Source: Methanobacteriota archaeon (GTDB lineage: Archaea > Thermoplasmatota > Poseidoniia > Poseidoniales > Thalassarchaeaceae). From it: a stretch of 64,000 bases of DNA. The DNA lies in the NCBI GenBank assembly GCA_016845365.1, contig JAERST010000013.1, forward strand, positions 140,714-204,713. The letters are read 5' to 3'. Under the pieces are notes generated by a model. That model was not told where the DNA came from. It worked only from the letters and a program-made list of their open reading frames with translations, and ran no database searches. The position numbers and the translations under genes are program-made. Shown one piece after another: positions 51,375 to 58,271 of the stretch (position 1 is its first letter; every line of letters starts with the position of its first letter).

Positions 51375-52022
51375 ATGAGTGAGTGGGAATTGCTTCGACA
51401 TCACTCAATCGAGGGCGCTCTTCCGCACATTATCCAAGTCGAGCGCCCCGCCTCAGGTTGGCCGCAGTTGAGCGATTCTGAGATTGCTGAACGCGAACAA
51501 GCCATCCGTGAATCCACCACCCTCGAAGACTTGAGGAACGAACCAAATGTTCGCGCCTACCGAGATTACTACTGGTCGCTTGGAATCGACCCGACGAAGA
51601 AGCGACCTTCTGCCGAGGCATTGGCTCGACGCATCCTGCAAGGAAAGCCACTGCCTCGAATCAATCCAATAGTTGACATCTACATTTTAGTCAGCGCCGA
51701 GCAACTCATCGCCTTCGGCGGATACAACGGCCCGGCGCTGGCTTCACTCGGCGGAAATCACCGCATCAATTTCCGTCCAGCAAAGCCCGGCGAAGAGTTC
51801 CTTGGAATCGGTATGAAGGAGACGATGAGCCTGAGCGGAAAGGAGCAAGTATTGGCGAGTGGTGACACGGTTTTCGCACTTTTTCCCTACCGCGACTCCT
51901 GGCAAACGAGAATCCGCGGCGACGATGAATTCGCAGTTTTCATGCTCGAACAAGTCCCAGGAATTTCACTCGAATCAATTTCAGCCGCCGAAACAGCCCT
52001 TAGAGCCCAACTGAACCGCTGA
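51375..52022 (+). CDS. Stand-alone B3/B4 tRNA-binding-domain protein
   Basis: The 215-residue protein resembles the B3/B4 domain of phenylalanyl-tRNA synthetase beta. The motif YYWSLGIDPTKKRPSAEALA followed by RRILQGKPLPRINPIVDIYI is its signature, and GYNGPALASLGGNHRINFRP follows. Free-standing B3/B4 proteins are suspected of hydrolysing mischarged tRNA or small aminoacyl compounds. No anticodon or catalytic synthetase domain is present. MarC follows 43 nt downstream. Confidence 0.8.
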   Translation: MSEWELLRHHSIEGALPHIIQVERPASGWPQLSDSEIAEREQAIRESTTLEDLRNEPNVRAYRDYYWSLGIDPTKKRPSAEALARRILQGKPLPRINPIVDIYILVSAEQLIAFGGYNGPALASLGGNHRINFRPAKPGEEFLGIGMKETMSLSGKEQVLASGDTVFALFPYRDSWQTRIRGDDEFAVFMLEQVPGISLESISAAETALRAQLNR

Positions 52023-52034
52023 ATCATCGCTGTT

Positions 52035-52041
52035 CAAATAT
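52035..52041 (+). promoter_or_regulatory. TATA-like box of the marC-family gene
   Basis: CAAATAT is centred 27 nt before the ATG at 52065. This favours that start over GTG at 52047 and suggests a leaderless message. Confidence 0.4.
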
Positions 52042-52064
52042 GGGAGGTGGGGCGCTCGCCCCTC

Positions 52065-52703
52065 ATGGACATCGCCACCCTAGTGCTCGCGATCATCCCG
52101 CTGCTGGTGGTCGTCGACCCTCCCGCCTCAATTGCCTTCTTCCTGACGCTCGGCTCGGAACGCAACGCTGAAACTCTGCGCAGAATCGCCTTCCGTGCCT
52201 GCACCTTTGCTACGATAGTGCTGCTCTTCTTCATCTTCACAGGTGAGGCACTGCTCCACTATATCCACGTTGAAATCTACAGTTTACAGGCCGCTGGCGG
52301 CCTGCTTCTTGGGCTCATTGGAATCAGTATGCTCAAGGAAGGAGAGAAGCCGAGCCATGAGCCCGAAATCATTCCATCTGGTGAAAAATTCATTCACGAA
52401 ACTCCGGTTGATTTCTCACTCGTTCCGCTCGGAATGCCGATGTTGGCGGGACCTGGTTCGATTAGCTTGGTTATTTTGCTCGGGACTAATCCTGAGTTTT
52501 CGACACAAATTGTTGCAGCAGCGGCAATCGTCGTGATGACAATCGCGCTGCTGATGTTCTTGCTGGTATCCTCGATGAGCAACTTCCTCTCCGATGATGC
52601 CGTTCGCATCGTTACCCGAATCATGGGATTGCTCACGGTAGTTATCGCGGCCCAGTATATGTTCGATGGACTGGCCGCGTGGCACGCAACTTTGGGCGCC
52701 TGA
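52065..52703 (+). CDS. MarC-family membrane protein
   Basis: The 212-residue protein has six hydrophobic segments. IIPLLVVVDPPASIAFFLTL near the start and LGMPMLAGPGSISLVILLGT in the middle are the two MarC repeats, each with a conserved Pro-Gly turn. The loop EGEKPSHEPEIIPSG is polar. The function of the family is unclear; earlier links to multidrug resistance were not upheld. It lies upstream of a tRNA gene on the same strand. Confidence 0.85.
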   Translation: MDIATLVLAIIPLLVVVDPPASIAFFLTLGSERNAETLRRIAFRACTFATIVLLFFIFTGEALLHYIHVEIYSLQAAGGLLLGLIGISMLKEGEKPSHEPEIIPSGEKFIHETPVDFSLVPLGMPMLAGPGSISLVILLGTNPEFSTQIVAAAAIVVMTIALLMFLLVSSMSNFLSDDAVRIVTRIMGLLTVVIAAQYMFDGLAAWHATLGA

Positions 52704-52751
52704 CTCGCTTCGCCATTCTGAAATAGGCGAGGTCGGTCGCCCAGTCCCCAA

Positions 52752-52833
52752 GCAGAGGTACCCGAGCGGTCAAAGGGGCTGGGATGAGGTCCCAGTGCGT
52801 AGTGCTTCGCAGGTTCGAATCCTGTCCTCTGCA
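52752..52833 (+). tRNA. tRNA-Leu (GAG)
   Basis: The acceptor stem GCAGAGG pairs with CCTCTGC at 52826-52832, with A as discriminator. CCA is encoded next (52834-52836). The anticodon stem CTGGG/CCCAG encloses the loop ATGAGGT with anticodon GAG. A long variable arm (TGCG...CGCA) and the T loop TTCGAAT complete a class II leucine tRNA. No intron is seen. An AT-rich AAATAG box lies about 29 nt upstream. Confidence 0.92.
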
Positions 52834-52875
52834 CCATCCAACATTACTCAGCGGTGCGGAGGCAGGATTCGAACC
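52812..52875. repeat. Inverted copy of the tRNA-Leu 3' end
   Basis: The T arm and acceptor 3' strand of the tRNA (52812-52835) are repeated in inverted orientation at 52853-52875. One bulge and one G-U type mismatch occur over about 23 bp, and the loop is 17 nt. The copy is not a second tRNA because no matching 5' half follows. It could act as a strong terminator hairpin, compete with tRNA folding or be a remnant of insertion at the tRNA end. Confidence 0.75.
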
Positions 52876-52965
52876 CTAGCGCAATCTCCGATTGTGCGTC
52901 GGGTCGGAACTGGACTGAGCGAAGCGAAGGAAGTTCCGAGCAAGAATCACCTGCATTAGTCCACA

Positions 52966-53760
52966 TCAAGAGACGATGCGCTTACGGCATCGAGTAACAC
53001 CCAGATACATCATCAATGGCATCAACAAGAGCACGTAGGCGACCGAGCCAAGAACGTCCATTCCGAACTCCCCATAGGCGAGGGAGCGGGTGATGAGCGC
53101 GGCGTGGGTAAGCGGCAAACAGAGCGCGATATTTTGCGCAATTTCAGGAAATTTATCGAGTGGGAAAAAGGTCCCAGCGAGGATAAACATGGGATTGATG
53201 AATAAGAAAAATGGAATGTTGAACCAGTCGATTGAAGGCGTGCGCGCAGTCAAGATCAAGCCCATTCCAGAGAACATCAAACCGATCGGAATTGCCACAA
53301 TTGGCATCATCAAAGCCCCAGTCCAATCGAGTAATTGTATATCGACGACGAAGCCAACAAAAATGATCGCGATAGTCATCAAAGTGGCATTCACAACCGA
53401 CTTCGTCGTCGCCCAGAAAAGCTCCCCAACAAGCACGTCATCAGCCGAGGCGGGCGTGGCGGCGAGGGCCTGCCAAGTGCGTTGGTAATACATGCGAACG
53501 AAGGCGGCGTAGGTGGCTTCGAAAAACGCTCCAAACATCATTGAAATCGCCAAAATCGAGGGGGCGATGAACTCGACATAGGTGACTCCGCCCATCTCGT
53601 GAATGTAGGCTCCAACCCCAAATCCGAAGCCCAAGAGGTAGAGGATTGGCTCGAGTAATGGAGGTAGCAAATTGGTCTTCCAAGTGCGAATCCAGACGTC
53701 TGCGTGGCGCTGCCAAACGGTTGCAACCATGCGTGGTGAAACACCGAAAATCTCCTTCAT
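52966..53760 (-). CDS. ABC-2 type exporter permease
   Basis: The 264-residue protein has six membrane helices and the ABC-2 layout. TWKTNLLPPLLEPILYLLGF near the start is the NodJ/DrrB-like signature, and LAGTFFPLDKFPEIAQNIAL near residue 200 carries the conserved FP turn. It forms an exporter with the ATPase encoded 36 nt upstream. Substrates in this class include polysaccharides, lipo-oligosaccharides and drugs; none can be assigned. Confidence 0.9.
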   Translation of the reverse strand: MKEIFGVSPRMVATVWQRHADVWIRTWKTNLLPPLLEPILYLLGFGFGVGAYIHEMGGVTYVEFIAPSILAISMMFGAFFEATYAAFVRMYYQRTWQALAATPASADDVLVGELFWATTKSVVNATLMTIAIIFVGFVVDIQLLDWTGALMMPIVAIPIGLMFSGMGLILTARTPSIDWFNIPFFLFINPMFILAGTFFPLDKFPEIAQNIALCLPLTHAALITRSLAYGEFGMDVLGSVAYVLLLMPLMMYLGVTRCRKRIVS

Positions 53761-53796
53761 CGACTCACCCCCAAAAACGCTGCACCGGTCACTTGC

Positions 53797-54735
53797 TCAC
53801 TCCCTCAACTGGCGCCCGGTTAATTGCAAGAAGACGTCCTCGAGCGTGGCTCTTCGGCGGATAGTGTCGTGGATTTTCGAGTCGCTTTCGAATTCTGTTG
53901 CTAGCGACTCGATAGCATCGCCGTAGGCGATGACTCTGTCTGCAATCCTGCTTGATTTGATGTTGGATTCTGCGGCTCGCTCGGCGATTCTGTCGAGGGC
54001 TTGCTCGCCGCCATCGAAGGGGGATGCGACGAATTCGATGGCTTCGCGGCCCACGGTTTCATCGATGAGTTTGCGCGGTGGGCCGCGGATGAGTATGCGA
54101 CCTTGGTCGATGATTGCTAGGTCGTCGCACAGGAGTTCGGCTTCGTCCATGTAATGGGTTGTGAGAAGGACTGTGCGACCCTTTCGTCTGTACTTGCGGA
54201 TTTGGTCCCAGACGCGGTGACGAGCCTGTGGGTCGAGACCGGTTGTCGGCTCGTCGAGGACGAGGAGTTCGGGGTCGTTGATTAGGCCGCGGGCGACGAT
54301 GAGGCGGCGCTTCATGCCGCCTGAGAGGTGCGGAACTTTCTCGCCCGCTTTTTCGGTGAGGCCGACTTCCTCGAGGAGTTCGGCTGTTTTTTCTCGAGCT
54401 ACGCTTCCACGAATTCCATAGTACCGCGCGTAGACGATTAGATTGTACTCGGCTGTGAAATCGGGGTCGAGATTGTCTTCTTGTGGCACGACCCCGATGC
54501 GCGAGCGGACGGCTCGTCCATCAGTTACAACATCGCGTCCCAGGACTTCGAGCGAGCCGCCGCTGAGGGGAGAAGCCGCCTGAAGCATGCGAATGGTCGT
54601 GGTTTTTCCAGCTCCATTCGGACCGAGTAGGCCAAAGCAAATTCCGCTTGGAATTTCGAGGTCGATATTGTCGACTGCGACGAGGTCTCCGAAGGATTTC
54701 CTCAATCCCTTAGCGACGATGGCTGGCTCGCTCAC
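53797..54735 (-). CDS. ABC transporter ATPase (NodI/DrrA-type)
   Basis: The 312-residue protein has Walker A FGLLGPNGAGKTTTIRML near residue 40, Q-loop IGVVPQEDNLD, the signature PHLSGGMKRRLIVARGL, Walker B LLVLDEPTTGLDP and H-loop LLTTHYMDEA. A C-terminal domain of about 90 residues is typical of exporters. Start GTG 54735 gives MSEPAIVAKGLRK; an 11-residue longer frame starts at 54768. It pairs with the downstream permease. Confidence 0.93.
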   Translation of the reverse strand: MSEPAIVAKGLRKSFGDLVAVDNIDLEIPSGICFGLLGPNGAGKTTTIRMLQAASPLSGGSLEVLGRDVVTDGRAVRSRIGVVPQEDNLDPDFTAEYNLIVYARYYGIRGSVAREKTAELLEEVGLTEKAGEKVPHLSGGMKRRLIVARGLINDPELLVLDEPTTGLDPQARHRVWDQIRKYRRKGRTVLLTTHYMDEAELLCDDLAIIDQGRILIRGPPRKLIDETVGREAIEFVASPFDGGEQALDRIAERAAESNIKSSRIADRVIAYGDAIESLATEFESDSKIHDTIRRRATLEDVFLQLTGRQLRE

Positions 54736-54789
54736 AGCGCCCACATCTCGCGTTCCGAGAAGAAGCAATCGGTGAAGACAGGCTCCTGC

Positions 54790-55257
54790 TCAGAGCAGAA
54801 TCACCGAGTCGCCGACCTCGACCTCACCTTCGACGGCGACCGAGGCATACCAGCGCGACCAGCCCGAGTGACGACTCTCATCGATACGCCGAGAGTCGCC
54901 GTCGCAAAATGAGCCGGCGATGATATTGCATGGTTCCGCCGGCTGCTGTAGTTCGATGATAGCATCACCAATTGCATACTCTTGGCCGACTTCAAGCGAA
55001 TCCCAATCGAGGCCTTCAATAGTCAAATTCTCGCCGGTAGTTCCCGCCATAATCGGATGCCCTTCGGTGCGCAGTGCCTCGATTCTCTCAAGCGAAAACA
55101 AGCACACAGCGCGCGTCGGCCCACCGTGGTATTTCAGATTCCGCTGCTTATCGCCCTCGACACCGCCGGTCAACAACCTAGCCTTCCCAACCGGCGGTTT
55201 AGGCACACCACCAGCGGGGTTAGCATTGACTGAGTGTAACACAGCCATTTCATTCAC
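54790..55257 (-). CDS. MOSC-domain protein
   Basis: The 155-residue protein consists of a single MOSC domain. GVEGDKQRNLKYHGGPTRAV and GENLTIEGLDWDSLEVG are family motifs, and the conserved Cys lies in LQQPAEPCNIIAGSF. MOSC proteins bind molybdenum cofactor or transfer sulfur (YiiM-like). Start GTG at 55257 overlaps the stop of the upstream kinase-like gene by 4 nt; ATG at 55248 is an alternative. moeA at 12 kb supports molybdenum use. Confidence 0.85.
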   Translation of the reverse strand: MNEMAVLHSVNANPAGGVPKPPVGKARLLTGGVEGDKQRNLKYHGGPTRAVCLFSLERIEALRTEGHPIMAGTTGENLTIEGLDWDSLEVGQEYAIGDAIIELQQPAEPCNIIAGSFCDGDSRRIDESRHSGWSRWYASVAVEGEVEVGDSVILL

Positions 55258-56192
55258 TCCCGAGGCTCGTAACCCAAGAAAGGCAAGGGAATCGCCAAGC
55301 GTTTTGTCATCAATTTGTAGCGGTCAGCGTGTTCGGATCCAGTAATCTCGATCCTGAATTTTCGATAGCGCCAGAGTGCGACCGAGAGGACGGCGTAACG
55401 GTACAATTCGGGCAGAGCTGCCCGCTCCGCCTGCGTCAATTCACGCACAGACTCGTACCCCTCCAGAAGTGCTTGCCAAAGTTCCTCGACGGGCTCATCC
55501 CCGTCCCAACAACAACCGATGAAAGCGACCACCAAATCGGTGGCGAGAATATTCACACAGATGTCCTCGAAGTCAAGGATGGCCTTGACTTCGCCATCCC
55601 GCGCGAGGACATTATCGAGGAATAGATCACCATGAATAATCCCGCGCGGCAAATCAGCTGGAATCAGTTCGGATAGACGCGAATAATCCGCCTCACATTC
55701 GCGCAAGAAGGGAGACCAAGCATCTTTTTCCTCCGCAGCACGAAAAACATCCGGCCAAATATCAGTCCCCATCGTGTATCGAGTGATGAAGGTCCCATCA
55801 TCGGGAACCGAGTGCAGTCGAGCCATCAACTCGCCAAGATGACGCAAAGAAGAGGCGTCTCTGCCTAACCAAGGTGCATCGACGAAAGGCATCAGAGTCC
55901 AAGCCAATCCATCGTGTTCCATCATCCTCCGACCGCTCTCGAGCAGAAGGGGCACGGGGGTGGGAATCCCGTGTTCTGCAACGGTCAGGAAGTGAGAATT
56001 GAGGCGCTCGACCTCCTCCAATCCACGGTCGTCCCAAATTTTCAGCACCAAACGAGTTCCGTCCTCGAGGTTGACTAAAAAATTCGAATTCGCCCAGCCT
56101 CCAGAGAGGTCTTCGACTGAAGAAAGTGGGGCGCAGCCAGCCGATTCGAGCAATTTGGCTGCAACCAAAAGGTCGAGTTCGGTGTAGGCCAT
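55254..56192 (-). CDS. Homoserine kinase type II-like / APH-fold kinase
   Basis: The 312-residue APH-fold kinase has GGWANSNFLVNLEDGTRLVL with the ATP-site Lys, the catalytic loop LPRGIIHGDLFLDNVLARDG (HxDxxxxN) near residue 190 and the metal Asp in AILDFEDICVN. The C-terminal ALLEGYESVRELTQAERAAL strongly resembles ThrB type II homoserine kinase. Other small-molecule kinases of the fold remain possible. Threonine synthase at 60.8 kb would use its product. It overlaps the MOSC gene by 4 nt. Confidence 0.75.
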   Translation of the reverse strand: MAYTELDLLVAAKLLESAGCAPLSSVEDLSGGWANSNFLVNLEDGTRLVLKIWDDRGLEEVERLNSHFLTVAEHGIPTPVPLLLESGRRMMEHDGLAWTLMPFVDAPWLGRDASSLRHLGELMARLHSVPDDGTFITRYTMGTDIWPDVFRAAEEKDAWSPFLRECEADYSRLSELIPADLPRGIIHGDLFLDNVLARDGEVKAILDFEDICVNILATDLVVAFIGCCWDGDEPVEELWQALLEGYESVRELTQAERAALPELYRYAVLSVALWRYRKFRIEITGSEHADRYKLMTKRLAIPLPFLGYEPRE

Positions 56193-56235
56193 CGAAGGGC
56201 TGGAATCCGAGTTGAACTATGATTCCATCCATCGC

Positions 56236-56946
56236 TTAAGCGAGTAGCACAGCCAGTCGCTCGCTCCCAATCGGATGCAATTCATCGAGGCGTGCAATTG
56301 CCTCGTAATCCGCGCTGAGGATATTCTTGAGATTAGAGCGAGCAGCATCGGACAAGAACAATTTCTCAGAGTCGGTAGAAGGCCGATTTGAATGAATCCG
56401 CGTCTCGATGACAACACCAAGATTCGCCTCGATGTCATCGTCGAGATTTTCCTGGGTCAAAACCGCAAAAATCTGCTCAGCAGAAACTTGTTGCAGCAAC
56501 TCTCCGAGATAGAAAGAGATGTCTTCATGCAAGTGGTGAATCGACCGAAATTCAGAGGCAACCTCGGGATTCAATACACCACCTTCGTAGAGATTTTCAG
56601 CCAGCGCATTCAGCGTCCCATATTTGCGCAGCACATCGATTTCTCCAGAAAATCGAGAGTCTTGTGAAGCCTCTTCAACTACCAATCTGTAACGCCAATT
56701 AAAGGCGGAGAGAGCCCGAGATATCGGATTGCGAATTACGATGAGATATCTCGCCCCTTCTCGATACTCAGGCTTCGCGATATGGATTCGAGTGATGTAG
56801 CGAAATTCCTCGGACAGACGCTGGCTTTGGGCGATTGCAGAATTGAGCGAGGCCCCGCCGCATTTCCCGATGTGGATGTAGACGAGGGTATGATTCGATC
56901 CTGGAAGATATTTCTCGCAGAGTTCTAGCACTCTCCGTACGACCAT
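56236..56946 (-). CDS. Sulfotransferase (family 2-like)
   Basis: The 236-residue protein has the PAPS 5'-phosphosulfate loop LVYIHIGKCGGASLNSAI near residue 22, with GKCGG in place of the more usual PKTGT. The 3'-phosphate site YLIVIRNPISRALSAFNWRY lies near residue 67. This form fits Sulfotransfer_2 enzymes that act on glycans. It is divergent from a glycosyltransferase gene with about 130 nt between, so the pair may build and then sulfate a surface glycan. PAPS would come from the block at 24-27 kb. Confidence 0.8.
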   Translation of the reverse strand: MVVRRVLELCEKYLPGSNHTLVYIHIGKCGGASLNSAIAQSQRLSEEFRYITRIHIAKPEYREGARYLIVIRNPISRALSAFNWRYRLVVEEASQDSRFSGEIDVLRKYGTLNALAENLYEGGVLNPEVASEFRSIHHLHEDISFYLGELLQQVSAEQIFAVLTQENLDDDIEANLGVVIETRIHSNRPSTDSEKLFLSDAARSNLKNILSADYEAIARLDELHPIGSERLAVLLA

Positions 56947-57042
56947 CGCTCCTCGCCACTCCTCACTCGTTAGACCGGCCTAAACCCGCATACCATATCA
57001 CATTCATCATTGGAGAATATCGGACCATTGCGAGAATATGCC

Positions 57043-57047
57043 TATAA
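57043..57047 (+). promoter_or_regulatory. TATA box of the glycosyltransferase gene
   Basis: CCTATAAC lies about 30 nt before the ATG at 57076. This places transcription start a few bases before that ATG and argues against the longer frame from 57010. Confidence 0.45.
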
Positions 57048-57075
57048 CGAGAAATTAGCGCCACGAAATCATACC

Positions 57076-58236
57076 ATGCATATTCTCGTGATGACTCGTT
57101 CGACCCTCTCGCACGGATTCGGAGGGTTCCAACGGCAGTGCGTGGATTTGTGCGAGGGGTTCGTCAGAATGGGCCATAGGGTGACGGTTCTGACAACCGT
57201 TCATCCCGATGGCATCAAATCGGAAGAAGAGAATGGCTACACAGTTCATTACATCTCACCATCAAAGCCGCGAAGACTCTCGCGAGGTTGGTTCAAAGCG
57301 ACGAAGAAGAAGGTCGAAGAGATTCACACTCAAGACCCAATAGATGCGATTCACAGCAATGAATTCGCAGGCTTTGGTCTGCTAGGTTGGGCCAAGCGAA
57401 ATCAAGTGCCAATATCCTTGCTATGCCACGGTTCTTTGCGCTCAGAATTGCTTTCATTCTGGGCCAGTGCGGACATGCGTCCAAGGTATTGGCACTGGCT
57501 TATTCTCACTCCGGCATACCTGATCAAGAGGTATTTATTCTGGGAATTGAAGATGCGAAGAGCTGCTTCAAGCATACTGCTAGTCACCCCTACTATCGAA
57601 CATGACTTCCGCTTATTTTGTGGGGATAAAGTGCGAGTGATAGAGAACGGGATCGCTCTACCAGAGCGTCCCGAACCAAAGCAAAAGGATGGCACTCTAA
57701 CGCTGCTTTGTACCGGTAGGATGGACCGTCAGAAGGGTTTCCAAATGGCGGTGAAAGCCTTGGCCGAACTGCGAGAACTTGACCTGCGTTTGGAAATCGT
57801 TGGGAGCGGAGCTTATCTCGTCGAATTAGAGTCCCTAATCGAGAGACTGCAACTTGGTGAAAGGGTAGAATTACACGGCAGGGTAAGCGACGAAAAATTG
57901 GCAGAAATCTATTCATCAGCCGATGTTTATCTCATTCCGACCCTTCGATACGAGGGATTGCCACTCGCCTTGCTCGAGGCATTGGGGCATGGTTTGCCCA
58001 CAATTTCTTCGAAGATTGGTGGAAATGCCGATGTCTTGACTCACGGCGAAGATGGATTATTCGTTGAGGCTGGAGATTTAGGACAGCTCGTCGATGCAAT
58101 TCGATTGCTTGCGACCGAGCCCGAAACCAGACATCGGTTCGCAGTCGCGGCGCGGGCAACCGCTGAGCGCCGCTTCGACAAAGAGAGAATGGTTGCTGAG
58201 ACCGAAGAAGTTCTGCGAAACATCTCAGGCCATTGA
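57076..58236 (+). CDS. GT4-type glycosyltransferase
   Basis: The 386-residue retaining glycosyltransferase of GT-B fold opens with MHILVMTRSTLSHGFGGFQR and the acceptor-side GFVRMGHRVTVLTTVHPDG. The C-terminal nucleotide-sugar domain has LLCTGRMDRQKGFQMAVKAL, LRLEIVGSGAYLVELESLI, ELHGRVSDEKLAEIYSSADV and the E-x7-E motif PTLRYEGLPLALLEALGHGL. The donor and acceptor are unknown. It stands opposite a sulfotransferase gene, which suggests surface glycan assembly. Confidence 0.9.
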   Translation: MHILVMTRSTLSHGFGGFQRQCVDLCEGFVRMGHRVTVLTTVHPDGIKSEEENGYTVHYISPSKPRRLSRGWFKATKKKVEEIHTQDPIDAIHSNEFAGFGLLGWAKRNQVPISLLCHGSLRSELLSFWASADMRPRYWHWLILTPAYLIKRYLFWELKMRRAASSILLVTPTIEHDFRLFCGDKVRVIENGIALPERPEPKQKDGTLTLLCTGRMDRQKGFQMAVKALAELRELDLRLEIVGSGAYLVELESLIERLQLGERVELHGRVSDEKLAEIYSSADVYLIPTLRYEGLPLALLEALGHGLPTISSKIGGNADVLTHGEDGLFVEAGDLGQLVDAIRLLATEPETRHRFAVAARATAERRFDKERMVAETEEVLRNISGH

Positions 58237-58271
58237 TGAGAAAGGCCGAGTAACGCGCGTATCGGCAACGC

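Noticed and set aside
52049..52062. GGGGCG/CGCCCC palindrome before marC
   Set aside because: If the TATA box at 52035 is right the palindrome is not transcribed, and its loop would be only 2-4 nt; no clear role.
52851..52962. T-arm-like sequence on the minus strand, as if a second tRNA gene
   Set aside because: Only the 3' end of a tRNA is present; no matching 5' acceptor strand, D arm or anticodon stem follows. It is better explained as the inverted copy of the tRNA-Leu end.
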